A DNA stretch of 64,000 bases, taken from the NCBI GenBank assembly GCA_937922785.1, contig CALAJQ010000017.1:109248-173247 (forward strand), given 5' to 3'. The notes under the pieces were generated by a model. The model saw nothing but the letters and a program-made list of their open reading frames with translations. It searched no databases and had not been told where the DNA came from. Numbering within the stretch: the first letter of the stretch is position 1; each line of letters starts with the position of its first letter. The DNA is from an uncultured Acidimicrobiales bacterium. GTDB taxonomy: Bacteria; Actinomycetota; Acidimicrobiia; Acidimicrobiales; SZUA-35. Both the position numbers and the translations under genes were made by a program. Of the stretch, positions 27,295 to 35,649 are shown in pieces.

Positions 27295-27708
27295 GTGGAT
27301 CTAGAGCAGGTGTTGGACGGTAGCGACCTCAGAGTCACTCGACCTCGCCGTTTAGTTTGGGAGGTGCTTGCGGCCGAACCCGGACATCTTACGGCGGCTG
27401 AAATAGCGGACCGCGTGCACCAGAAAGACTCCTCAATCAACGTAAGTTCGGTCTATCGGACACTGGCCACCTTCGCCGAGCGACGACTTGTGAGAGAGTC
27501 CCGACTCGGAAGTGACGATGTCTCCTACTGGGAGACGGCTCACGCTGATCACGTGATTCACCTTGTCTGCTCGTCATGTAACGCCGTCGTTCACCACGAT
27601 TCAGACTCCGCCAGCATGCTCAGGCGAGAGGTATTCACCGCTCACAAATTCGTCTCTGCCCACGTTGAGGTGACCGTTACGGGTCTTTGCATCAACTGCA
27701 CTGTCTGA
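27295..27708 (+). CDS. Fur-family metalloregulator (Nur/Zur type)
   Basis: 137 residues from GTG 27295. Winged-helix part with RVTRPRRLVWEVL and INVSSVYRTLATF, then the metal/dimer domain: HADHVIHLVCSSC and GLCINC provide the two CxxC pairs of the structural zinc site. The location opposite cbiMQO, with a large palindrome between, points to a nickel, cobalt or zinc sensor controlling the importer rather than to classical iron Fur. TTGAAC(27257) and TAAAGT(27282) may form a promoter giving a nearly leaderless mRNA. Confidence 0.85.
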   Translation: MDLEQVLDGSDLRVTRPRRLVWEVLAAEPGHLTAAEIADRVHQKDSSINVSSVYRTLATFAERRLVRESRLGSDDVSYWETAHADHVIHLVCSSCNAVVHHDSDSASMLRREVFTAHKFVSAHVEVTVTGLCINCTV

Positions 27709-27718
27709 TCTGTAACAA

Positions 27719-28861
27719 ATGAGCAGTAGTAACCCGAAAGCGGTCATCGCGTCATTGGTGGCCGCCACCATTTCAACCGTTTTCCCAGGCTTTGCCGCCG
27801 GCGCCTTGTCAGTACAGCTAACAGCCGAATACGGAGTTGGTGAGGCAACCTACGGTTGGGCGCTTGGCGCATTCTTCCTGTCTGCGGCAGCAGGTTCGGT
27901 TGTACTAGGCCGAACCGCCCAAAGCTTGGGGCCACGTCGTCAGATCACCTTGGCACTAGTCGGCTCTGCAGCTGCCCAGCTCACGATTGCGCTTTTTTCT
28001 ACCGAATTCTTGGCGCTGGTTGCTTGCATGGCCGTGCTGGGGTTCCTGAATTCGGGCAACCAGACTGCGATCAACCTGGCCATTTCACAAGCCAGACTGC
28101 CGCGTTTGGGTCTGGCAATTGCCATTAAGCAATCGGGCATGCCAGCGGCCGCGATGCTAGGCGGGTTAGCGGTTCCGGTTATTGCCCTAACAGTTGGTTG
28201 GGAGTATGTGTTTGGGCTCGGCGCAGCGTTTGCAGTTGCGGCAATCGGGCCCATGAGGAGACAACTTGCTGATGGGGCGCCGAGCCCCGCCCAGCAAAAG
28301 GGCGAGCTTCAATCGTCGCTGGCGTCTTTGCGAACCCTCGGGTTGGCTAGCTGCGCCCTAGCGTTCTGTGCCGGTTCGCTTACAGGTTGGATTGTTGGAT
28401 CTGGCGTCGACGCCGGCCTCGGAGCAGGTCAGGCCGGTCTGGTGCTTAGCCTAGGTGCGGCGCTGGGAATCACAGTCCGGTTGCTATGGGGGTTCCGGCT
28501 TGACTCGATCACGTGGTCTCCGCTTCTAGGGGCCGGAGCTATGAGCCTCGTTGGTTCTGCTGGCTTAGCAATGCTTGTGTTGCGTTCTCCAGCGGTCCAC
28601 GTTGTTGCAACTCTGTTGGCGTTTGGCGCAGGCTGGATATGGCCAGTCTTTTCGAACTTCGGCATCGTAAGGGCTAATCCAAACGGTGCAGGACGCGCAA
28701 CCGGTATTACCCAAATGGGCGTGTATATCGGCGTTTTCTCCGGACCGTTGCTAGGTGGCTGGATAATCGAGACCTATTCCTACAGCGTTTTCTGGATGGT
28801 CGTCTTCGCCGTAGCGCTCTTTGGTGCGGCCCTCATGATTCGAATTTCGCCTGAGTTCTGA
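27719..28861 (+). CDS. Major facilitator superfamily transporter
   Basis: 380 residues, about 12 hydrophobic segments; the loop between helices 2 and 3 reads GRTAQSLGPRRQ, a degenerate MFS motif A. Starts 10 nt after the Fur-family gene, so it may be co-transcribed with it. Substrate unknown; a metal role is not supported by the sequence. Confidence 0.8.
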   Translation: MSSSNPKAVIASLVAATISTVFPGFAAGALSVQLTAEYGVGEATYGWALGAFFLSAAAGSVVLGRTAQSLGPRRQITLALVGSAAAQLTIALFSTEFLALVACMAVLGFLNSGNQTAINLAISQARLPRLGLAIAIKQSGMPAAAMLGGLAVPVIALTVGWEYVFGLGAAFAVAAIGPMRRQLADGAPSPAQQKGELQSSLASLRTLGLASCALAFCAGSLTGWIVGSGVDAGLGAGQAGLVLSLGAALGITVRLLWGFRLDSITWSPLLGAGAMSLVGSAGLAMLVLRSPAVHVVATLLAFGAGWIWPVFSNFGIVRANPNGAGRATGITQMGVYIGVFSGPLLGGWIIETYSYSVFWMVVFAVALFGAALMIRISPEF

Positions 28862-28877
28862 GGTAGTTTGACAACAC

Positions 28878-29990
28878 ATGATGGAATTCAGTTTTACGCC
28901 TGAGCAGGAAGAACTACGGGCCAGAGCTCGTCAAGTAGCGGCCGAGGGAGTTGCCGAGTTTGGGCGCTCCAATGACTCGTGGATCAACGGCTATTCCAAA
29001 GAATTCGCACAGATCATGGCCCGCGAGGGTTGGATCGGGATGGGTTGGCCCACAGCCCACGGTGGTCAGGATCGCCCACCAATCGAACGAGTCATTGTTG
29101 CTGAGGAAATGATTGGTGCTGGCGCCCCGATTGCTGCAATGTGGTTTGCTGACCGCCAAATGGGTCCAACTATTATTGCTTACGGAACCCAAGATCAGAA
29201 GGCTGAATATCTGCCCAAGATGCTTACCGGTGAAAGCACCTGGTGTATCGGGATGTCCGAGCCTGATTCGGGCTCGGACCTAGCGTCGCTTTCAACTACT
29301 GCCATTCGAAACGATGATCACTTTTTGGTCAACGGTCAGAAGATCTGGACCAGTTTCGGTGACGTCGCCGACTACTGCTACTTGATCTGTCGCACTAAGA
29401 CCGACGGTCCACCCCACCGCGGGATATCTGAGATCGTCGTGCCGATGGACCTGCCGGGCATCGAGATCCGCCCCATCACAGACATGACCACCAATCGCCA
29501 CTTTTGCGAGGTGTATTTTACTGACGTAAAGGTGCCGGTCGAGAACTTGGTTGGCGTCGAGGGTGACGCATTCAAGCAAACCATGAAGCAGTTGGAACAC
29601 GAGCGTGGCGGTATCGATCGATTGGTTTCCAACCGTGCGCTATATGACATGGCTGTTGATCGCGCAGACAAGACTGACCCGCTCGTCAGGGACGAGATCG
29701 CCCAGCTCGAGATCGGCTATCGGATTGGTCGGTTGTTGGTTTATCGGGAAGTCTTGAAGCAAGCGCCTGCTGGTTTCAGCGCTGCGACAAAGTGTTTTTG
29801 CACCGAGCACGAAGTCAAGGTTGCGGACTTCGTCAGCCGGACCTTTGGTGCCGACGCCATGTTGTTTGACGAGGTCACCCACGGCGTGCTTTACGCCCCG
29901 GGCTACACAATTATGGGCGGCACCTCAGACATCATGCGAAACATCTTGGGTGAACGAGTTCTCGGTCTACCCCGAGAACCCAGGGCCTAG
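28878..29990 (+). CDS. Acyl-CoA dehydrogenase
   Basis: 370 residues. The fold is clear: N-terminal helical domain with SFTPEQEELRARARQVA, FAD/substrate segments WCIGMSEPDSGSDLAS and GQKIWTSFGDVADY, and C-terminal GGTSDIMRNILGERVLGLPR. It oxidises an acyl-CoA thioester with electron transfer to ETF. The catalytic base cannot be placed with certainty, so the substrate is open. ATG 28878 and ATG 28881 are both possible starts. Confidence 0.85.
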   Translation: MMEFSFTPEQEELRARARQVAAEGVAEFGRSNDSWINGYSKEFAQIMAREGWIGMGWPTAHGGQDRPPIERVIVAEEMIGAGAPIAAMWFADRQMGPTIIAYGTQDQKAEYLPKMLTGESTWCIGMSEPDSGSDLASLSTTAIRNDDHFLVNGQKIWTSFGDVADYCYLICRTKTDGPPHRGISEIVVPMDLPGIEIRPITDMTTNRHFCEVYFTDVKVPVENLVGVEGDAFKQTMKQLEHERGGIDRLVSNRALYDMAVDRADKTDPLVRDEIAQLEIGYRIGRLLVYREVLKQAPAGFSAATKCFCTEHEVKVADFVSRTFGADAMLFDEVTHGVLYAPGYTIMGGTSDIMRNILGERVLGLPREPRA

Positions 29991-30010
29991 CTCCCAAGAC
30001 TTGCCTGCAT

Positions 30011-30055
30011 CTGTCTGCTCGAAGCGCTCGGTGGGCGAGCGTTACGCCCAGACAG
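30011..30055. terminator. Symmetric hairpin between convergent genes
   Basis: Outer arms CTGTCTG/CAGACAG, a 7+7-nt internal loop, then an inner CGCTCG-GTGGG-CGAGCG hairpin. It lies between the acyl-CoA dehydrogenase stop and the convergent ABC ATPase stop, so it can serve as terminator for both, although the flanking T-runs are weak. Confidence 0.5.
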
Positions 30056-30066
30056 AACGGAGAGTT

Positions 30067-30843
30067 TTAGCCCAGCGCTAGGACAACTCGTGACCCGTCA
30101 GGAGCGTTGATGACAGTTACGTCAGTCTCATAAGCGCTGCTTAGGACCTTGGAGGTAAGAACCTTATCCGCGCTGCCATGAGCGACCGCCGTGCCCTTAT
30201 GAAGTAGCAACAGCTCGTCACAGAACCGGCCGGCTGCGGTCAAGTCATGCAGGGCTGCGACAACGGTTAAACCAAGCTCCAGACGAAGCGAGTTGACCAT
30301 CGCAAGCACACTTTGTTGATGCCCAATGTCCAGCGCGCTCGTAGGCTCATCCAACAGCACGATGTCGGCTTGCTGGGCCAGGACCCGCGCCAAGCTGACT
30401 CGCTGGGCCTCACCGCCGGACAGGTCGGTCACAAAGCGGTCGGCGAAGGGGCCAAGTTCAAGACGGGCCAGTGAATCAAGTGAAATATCGCGATCGGCTT
30501 GGGTCTCTCGCTCAAACCAACCCAGATGTGCAGTTCGGCCCAGAAGCACGTATTCGGCCACTGTCATACCACTTGGCAGCGAAGGATTCTGAGGAAGGTA
30601 AGCGATGCGCTTGGCCAGCTGAGCGCGTGACAATTTCTCTCCGTGAAAGAGCATTGTTCCTTCGTACTGGCCGAGGTTGATAATTGATCGAAGTAGCGAA
30701 GACTTACCGGCTCCATTGGGCCCAATCAATCCAAGCCAGCTACCAGTTTCAAGCTCAACCGAAACGTCTCGCAGAACCGTGGTGTCGCCATAAAAGCAGC
30801 TGACGTTATCGATCTGTATGGCGGGCGCAAGGTGGCGGGTCAT
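30067..30843 (-). CDS. btuD: Cobalamin ABC importer ATPase BtuD-type
   Basis: 258 residues of the FecE/BtuD type: Walker A GPNGAGKSS, signature DLSGGEAQRVSLARVLA, Walker B IVLLDEPTSALD, H-loop LHDL. Start overlaps the permease stop (ATGA). The vitamin B12 assignment rests on the cobalamin riboswitch in front of the operon, since siderophore and B12 importers are alike in sequence. Confidence 0.82.
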   Translation of the reverse strand: MTRHLAPAIQIDNVSCFYGDTTVLRDVSVELETGSWLGLIGPNGAGKSSLLRSIINLGQYEGTMLFHGEKLSRAQLAKRIAYLPQNPSLPSGMTVAEYVLLGRTAHLGWFERETQADRDISLDSLARLELGPFADRFVTDLSGGEAQRVSLARVLAQQADIVLLDEPTSALDIGHQQSVLAMVNSLRLELGLTVVAALHDLTAAGRFCDELLLLHKGTAVAHGSADKVLTSKVLSSAYETDVTVINAPDGSRVVLALG

Positions 30844-31907
30844 ACCAGATCCCTACGGCTTGTGTAGAGAATCGCACCGAAGAACGGCGCACCAACAAAT
30901 GCGGTTACCACGCCAATTGGCAGCTCGGCGGGGGAAAGCAACGAACGCGCTAAAACATCAGCAAAGATCAAGAAAGTAGCGCCGCCTATTGCTGATAGAG
31001 GAACCACCAGCCGATAGCTAGAACCAAACATCAGGCGCACCATGTGAGGCACAACGAGACCTACGAAGGTGATGATTCCGCTGACGGCTACTGACGCCGC
31101 AGTTAGCAACGAGGCGCAAATCAGAACGCTCCAGCGCAGGCGCTTTGTCTGCACACCGAGAGCCTCAGCCTCTTCTTCGCCCAGTCGCAGAACGTCGAGC
31201 TGACGTCGGCTCAGTAACAGAACTGTTCCGCAAATAGCTACGTAGGGCGAGAGCAGCCAGATGTCAGTCCACCCTGATGTTTGAAGGCTTCCAAAGATCC
31301 ACGCGTACACCTGGCGCAGGTTCTCAGAACTGCGCTGCATCAAGTAGGTCTGAACAGCGGTCAGAAAAGCTGCGACCGCGATGCCCGCCAACAGTAAGAT
31401 CGCGGTGGACCGGCCGGCCGACCGGCCGACAGCGGTTGAGGCAACGATGGCCACCATCGCCCCGAGAAATGCCAGCGCAGCAATGGAATCGACTGGGCCA
31501 AAACCTGCATCAATGCCGTAGACAATTGCGATGACTGCACCCAGGCCTGCGCCAGCCGAGACTCCCAAAAGAAACGGTGACGCCAATGGGTTTCGGAACA
31601 CGCCTTGGTACCCCGAGCCCGATAGCGAGAGCGCCGTTCCAACCAACCCGCCTAGGACTACTCGAGGAAAGCGCCACTGCCACAAGATTATTGACTGGCG
31701 TTCATCCAGGCCCGAATCTACGGCGATCAGAGGAAGTCGATCCAACAACTCAAGGACGACCGATCTAGCCGAAATGTTGGCCGGCCCGGTTACGGCACCG
31801 AAGATGGCAACGCAGACCAACAAGATGAGGCTGCCGATCAACACCAAAGGACTAAGCCGAAACGCACGCTTAGCCGCTTGATGGGCCGACAGCCCCACTG
31901 CTGTCAC
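30840..31907 (-). CDS. btuC: Cobalamin ABC importer permease BtuC-type (FecCD family)
   Basis: 355 residues from GTG 31907, which overlaps the binding-protein stop as GTGA; the open frame extends further to 31976 but that part would overlap btuF. About 10 hydrophobic segments with FecCD motifs SGSGYQGVFRNPLASPFLLG and FVGLVVPHMVRLMFG. Typical large two-by-ten-helix permease of B12 or siderophore importers. Confidence 0.83.
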   Translation of the reverse strand: MTAVGLSAHQAAKRAFRLSPLVLIGSLILLVCVAIFGAVTGPANISARSVVLELLDRLPLIAVDSGLDERQSIILWQWRFPRVVLGGLVGTALSLSGSGYQGVFRNPLASPFLLGVSAGAGLGAVIAIVYGIDAGFGPVDSIAALAFLGAMVAIVASTAVGRSAGRSTAILLLAGIAVAAFLTAVQTYLMQRSSENLRQVYAWIFGSLQTSGWTDIWLLSPYVAICGTVLLLSRRQLDVLRLGEEEAEALGVQTKRLRWSVLICASLLTAASVAVSGIITFVGLVVPHMVRLMFGSSYRLVVPLSAIGGATFLIFADVLARSLLSPAELPIGVVTAFVGAPFFGAILYTSRRDLV

Positions 31908-32890
31908 TGACTGACCAGTGCCTCGGCCTTGGCGGCAGAAATCACTTCTAAGAACTCCACGATGCGTGGACCCCATCGAGAAGCGATGTCGGCATCAACC
32001 TGCACAACGTTGCCGTTTGCGACCGCACTGATGATTCCCCATCCGGGCCGAGCCGCCACATCGGCAGCGCTGTAGCCGACCTGGTCTGTGATGACGATCA
32101 TCTGGGGATCGGTTTCAATGAGGTACTCGGCCGAGAGCTGAGGAAAACCGAAGTTGGATCCGTCTTCATCGGCGGCGTCGGCAACGTTAGTCATGCCGAG
32201 CAGTTCATACATCTGGCCAATGAAGGTTGACGAGGTTGCTGAAAAGAAGGTGTCGTCAAGCTCGTGGTAAATCCGAATCGGATCATCGGATGGGGGAGCG
32301 CTCGCAATTGCTGCTTCGATGCCAGCTTGGATCTCGGCGTTAGTTGCCGCTGCGCCGTCAATTTGGCCGGTGGCGATTCCCAGATCAGCGATCTGGGCAT
32401 AGACCTGATCAAGATCAGCAGCTGCCCCTTGAACAATCGTTTTGATTCCAAGTGCTTCGAGGCCGTCAGCAAGGTCGCCCGGATCAAACGAGATCACAAC
32501 AAGATCGGGCTCAAATGCGGCAATTGCTTCTAGGTTTGGCTCAAATGCGCTGAGGTCAGGCATTGTTGGAGCCTCGGCCGGGTAGTTCGAGAACGAGTCG
32601 GCGGCGACAACCTGATCGCCGGCGCCAATTGCAAAGAGCATTTCAGTTGCTGTGGCAGACAAAGACACGATCGCTTCTGGAAGTTCTTCCATCGCGTCTT
32701 CGGGTTCTTCAACCTCTTCAGGTTCGGCGGCGGCTGTAGTTTCAGCCGCCTCAGTTGTTGTCGGGGCCTCCGTTGTTGCTGGCGCTTCGGTGGTCTTGGG
32801 TGCGTCTGAGGAGTCGTCCGCTCCTGAGCCACACGCCGCGGCCGCCAGCGATAGCGCTAACAGCAATGCGATTCTTGCTTTTATTTTCAC
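31904..32890 (-). CDS. btuF: Cobalamin-binding lipoprotein BtuF-type
   Basis: 328 residues from GTG 32890. Lipobox LAAAAC (C20), then a long linker made of TTEA and EEPED units (to about residue 70), then a helical-backbone binding domain (IVSLSATATEMLFAIGAGDQ at its start, EPDLVVISFD in the middle). Captures the ligand for BtuCD. The start codon and the weak AAAGAG ribosome site lie inside an 11-bp stem, and a cobalamin riboswitch precedes it. Confidence 0.85.
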   Translation of the reverse strand: MKIKARIALLLALSLAAAACGSGADDSSDAPKTTEAPATTEAPTTTEAAETTAAAEPEEVEEPEDAMEELPEAIVSLSATATEMLFAIGAGDQVVAADSFSNYPAEAPTMPDLSAFEPNLEAIAAFEPDLVVISFDPGDLADGLEALGIKTIVQGAAADLDQVYAQIADLGIATGQIDGAAATNAEIQAGIEAAIASAPPSDDPIRIYHELDDTFFSATSSTFIGQMYELLGMTNVADAADEDGSNFGFPQLSAEYLIETDPQMIVITDQVGYSAADVAARPGWGIISAVANGNVVQVDADIASRWGPRIVEFLEVISAAKAEALVSQ

Positions 32891-32934
32891 TTCAAACTCT
32901 TTCGTAAGTGCACGCGAAGGCCGAGAGTTTGAAG
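32890..32934 (-). promoter_or_regulatory. Stem masking the btuF start (expression platform)
   Basis: CTTCAAACTCT (32890-32900) pairs with AGAGTTTGAAG (32924-32934); an inner TTCG/CGAA pairing extends it. On the minus strand the second strand of the stem holds the AAAGAG-like Shine-Dalgarno and the G of the GTG start. Suggests translational control by the riboswitch just upstream. Confidence 0.55.
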
Positions 32935-32982
32935 CGACTATGCCGCAACCAACTGTTCTTCCTTCGAGAACATGTATTGGAA

Positions 32983-33075
32983 TCCAACATCAAAAGGCGA
33001 CCTGGCTAGTGAGCGAACTCACATCACAGTTGCGGGACAGCGTCGGAGTCTCACCGACTTCGCTTTTGAATTGGA
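32983..33075 (-). promoter_or_regulatory. Compact cobalamin riboswitch aptamer
   Basis: Reading the minus strand: TCCAA pairs with TTGGA at the other end, AAAAGCG with CGCCTTTT (one bulge), then GTCGGTGAGACTCCGAC, the conserved core GCTGTCCCGCAACTGTGA, a short GTGAG-TTCG-CTCAC hairpin and the B12 box AGCCAGGTCGCC (32996-33007). These are the conserved elements of cobalamin riboswitches in correct order. The peripheral P8-P12 domain is absent, giving about 93 nt. Located upstream of btuFCD. Confidence 0.85.
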
Positions 33076-33106
33076 CCCCTAACTATACGCGAGGCATCGT
33101 TAGAAG

Positions 33107-34453
33107 GTGACAACAGCCTCCGAAAGTCCAATAGAACTGTCGACCCGCCTTGTTGACGAGGGGATAAACAACGTCGCCCCCAACAGAATTACCCACGAGC
33201 TAAGCGAACTTGGAGACAACCTGGCGCTTATCGAAGCCTTTAGTCACGTGATCGCACTTAAGACCGACGAGGGTTTGGTCGCTTTTGATACCAGCAGCTC
33301 GCCCAGCGGAAAACACGTTGTAGCGGCTTTGCGGGCGTGGTCTACCGATCCTGTCAACACCATTGTCTATACCCACGGACACATGGATCATGTTGGGGGA
33401 AGCCGCAACTTTGCCAGCGACGCCCGAGACGCTGGTAACCCAACGCCCCGGGTCCTCGGCCACAAGAAGCTATCGGATCGACTTGACCGATACGCAGCAA
33501 CCGAGGGTTACAACCAGGCCATCAACCGCCGTCAGTTCGGCGGGGTGCCGCAAAGCCTGATTACCCAGATGGGAAACAGCGGCAGGCCCTTTATTCCGGA
33601 TGGGACCCTGCGGCCAGACGTCACCTATGAGACCTCGCTAGTTGAAACCGTTGGGGGTGTCGAGATGGAACACAACTACGCCTTGGGTGAAACCGACGAC
33701 CACACCTGGACTTGGATTCCGTCGGCGAAGGCAATTACTGCTGGTGATCTATTCATCTGGAATTTCCCAAACTGCGGAAATCCGCAGAAGGTGCAGCGCT
33801 ATCCGCTGGAATGGGCTCAAGCACTTCGGGCAATGGCCGCCAAGGAGCCGGAACTACTAGTACCGGCCCACGGCTTGCCGATAGCAGGCGCTGACCGGAT
33901 AGCCGGTTGCCTTGACACAGTTGCATCGACCCTGGAGAAGCTGGTTGCCGAAGTTGTAGCCGCCATGAACACCGGAGCAACTCTCGACGAAATTGTCCAC
34001 AGCATAAAGGTGGCTGATGAAACTTTGGCGCTGCCCTACATGCGACCGTTCTATGACGAGCCCGAATTTGCCATTCGCAACATTTGGAGACTTTATGGCG
34101 GTTGGTGGGATGGCCACCCAGCCCGGCTCAAGCCTGCCCCCGACTCTGCGATCGGAGCTGAGGTGGCACGGTTAGCCGGCGGCGCCGGTGCCCTGGCCGC
34201 TCGCGCTTTGGAGCTGGCTGAGGCTGGCGATTTTAGACTGGCGTGCCATCTGATCGAGTTTGCCGCCGTTGCGGAGCCGGAATCGAACGAGGTGCACAGC
34301 GCCCGCTCGGAGATCTACGCCCAAAGGGGTAAGGCTGAGACTTCGTTGATGGCAAAGGGCATCTTTCGTGGGGCGAAGGCCGAGTCTGAGTATGTGATCA
34401 CGGGTGAGGTGCCCGAAGTGAAGATGAAGATTGCTTTGCTTGATCCGAGCTGA
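33107..34453 (+). CDS. Alkyl sulfatase-like metallo-beta-lactamase-fold hydrolase
   Basis: 448 residues from GTG 33107. The binuclear zinc motif THGHMDHVGG lies near residue 90, ALGETDDHTW and VPAHGLP provide further ligands, and the alkyl-sulfatase dimerisation domain follows (NIWRLYGGWWDGHPARLKP). Full-length SdsA1-type enzymes have about 650 residues; the C-terminal sterol-carrier domain that binds the alkyl chain is missing here. Family reaction: hydrolysis of sulfate esters to alcohol and sulfate. No signal peptide is seen, so the substrate must enter the cell. Confidence 0.8.
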   Translation: MTTASESPIELSTRLVDEGINNVAPNRITHELSELGDNLALIEAFSHVIALKTDEGLVAFDTSSSPSGKHVVAALRAWSTDPVNTIVYTHGHMDHVGGSRNFASDARDAGNPTPRVLGHKKLSDRLDRYAATEGYNQAINRRQFGGVPQSLITQMGNSGRPFIPDGTLRPDVTYETSLVETVGGVEMEHNYALGETDDHTWTWIPSAKAITAGDLFIWNFPNCGNPQKVQRYPLEWAQALRAMAAKEPELLVPAHGLPIAGADRIAGCLDTVASTLEKLVAEVVAAMNTGATLDEIVHSIKVADETLALPYMRPFYDEPEFAIRNIWRLYGGWWDGHPARLKPAPDSAIGAEVARLAGGAGALAARALELAEAGDFRLACHLIEFAAVAEPESNEVHSARSEIYAQRGKAETSLMAKGIFRGAKAESEYVITGEVPEVKMKIALLDPS

Positions 34454-34495
34454 ATAATTCCGGCGAATGTGATGCTCTGAACTTCGCTGTGGCAA

Positions 34496-34501
34496 TACAA
34501 T
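34496..34501 (+). promoter_or_regulatory. -10 element of dmdA
   Basis: TACAAT ending 9 nt before ATG 34510; no convincing -35. Suggests a leaderless dmdA mRNA, in agreement with the absence of a Shine-Dalgarno before that ATG. Confidence 0.35.
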
Positions 34502-34509
34502 CTTGCCCC

Positions 34510-35625
34510 ATGAATCGGATCACCATTAGCCCACGGATTCGTATGACTCCGTACCATCAATCGACTCTTGATGCCGGTGTCACTGACATCACGGTTTACA
34601 ACAAGATGGTCCTGCCAACGTCATATGGTGATCTCAAGGCTGAGTATGATCGATTGATCAACGACGTCGCCATTTGGGATGTGGCGGCTGAACGCCAGGT
34701 TCAGATCTCGGGCCCGGATGCAGCGGCTTGTGTTCAATACCTGACCACACGAGATCTCTCGAAACAGAAAGAGGGTCAGGGCTACTACGTGGCGATGTGT
34801 GATCATGAGGGTCACATCTTGAACGATCCGGTCCTGATGAAGTTGTCCGGTGGCCGGTATTGGTTTTCGATTGCGGACAATGACATGTTGCTCTGGTGTA
34901 AGGCGGTAGCCAGAGAGCGCGGTTATGACGTAACTGTCATAGAGCCCGACGTATCACCCTTAGCTGTGCAAGGTCCTAAGGCCGGAGACCTGATTGCTGA
35001 TTTATTCGGCGAACACACCCGTGACATCAAGTTTTTCTGGTTCATAGAGACCGAACTCGATGGCATCCCGCTGGTGCTGTGCCGCTCGGGTTGGTCCAAG
35101 CAGGGCGGCTTCGAACTGTTCCTGCAGGACGGGAGCCGTGGTGACGAGCTGTGGGCAAAGGTCATGGCAGCGGGGGAGAAGTACAACATCGGACCTGGAG
35201 CTCCTAACCATGTGGAGAGGGTCGAAAGCGCGCTGTTGTCATGGGGCGGCGACAATGACCGGGACTCGAACCCGTTCGAGGTTGGCATGGCTCGTTATGT
35301 TCATACCGACATTGACTCTGACTACGTCGGCAAGAAGGCGCTTCAGGAGATCTTGGACAACGGCGGTCCAAAGCGATTGCTTTGTGGCCTAGTTGTTGAT
35401 TCCGACGTCGCTGATGCCTGGCCACTGCCGGAGCGAACTCCGGTGCGGGTCGATGGTGAGATAGTCGGCATGCTTAGCGCTGTTGTTCATTCTCATCGGC
35501 TCGGCAAAACCATTGGTTTGGCTCAAATCAATCGGGAGCTGGTGGAAAAGGGTGATCAAGTGGTGGATATCGACCGACGCAAGGGCGCCAGCACAGCAAC
35601 CATTACTGCCATACCCTTTATCTGA
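34510..35625 (+). CDS. dmdA: Dimethylsulfoniopropionate demethylase DmdA
   Basis: 371 residues, close to the usual DmdA length. It has the GcvT-like fold with DmdA-specific segments: ISPRIRMTPYHQSTLDAG, TVYNKMVLPTSYGDL, AIWDVAAERQVQI, NDPVLMKLS, WFSIADNDMLLWCKA and EPDVSPLAVQGPK, matching the SAR11 enzyme as I recall it. DmdA transfers a methyl group from DMSP to tetrahydrofolate, giving methylmercaptopropionate. The frame opens at GTG 34489, but ATG 34510 matches the family N-terminus. No dmdB/C/D genes are adjacent; the betaine-type importer at 61-64 kb could supply DMSP. Confidence 0.87.
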   Translation: MNRITISPRIRMTPYHQSTLDAGVTDITVYNKMVLPTSYGDLKAEYDRLINDVAIWDVAAERQVQISGPDAAACVQYLTTRDLSKQKEGQGYYVAMCDHEGHILNDPVLMKLSGGRYWFSIADNDMLLWCKAVARERGYDVTVIEPDVSPLAVQGPKAGDLIADLFGEHTRDIKFFWFIETELDGIPLVLCRSGWSKQGGFELFLQDGSRGDELWAKVMAAGEKYNIGPGAPNHVERVESALLSWGGDNDRDSNPFEVGMARYVHTDIDSDYVGKKALQEILDNGGPKRLLCGLVVDSDVADAWPLPERTPVRVDGEIVGMLSAVVHSHRLGKTIGLAQINRELVEKGDQVVDIDRRKGASTATITAIPFI

Positions 35626-35649
35626 CTTGCCTCTTATCTGACTTGCCTC
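35618..35649. repeat. 16-nt tandem duplication at a convergent gene junction
   Basis: TTATCTGACTTGCCTC twice in perfect tandem (35618-35633, 35634-35649). The first copy contains the dmdA stop codon, and the second ends directly before the stop of the convergent SRPBCC gene. Confidence 0.85.
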
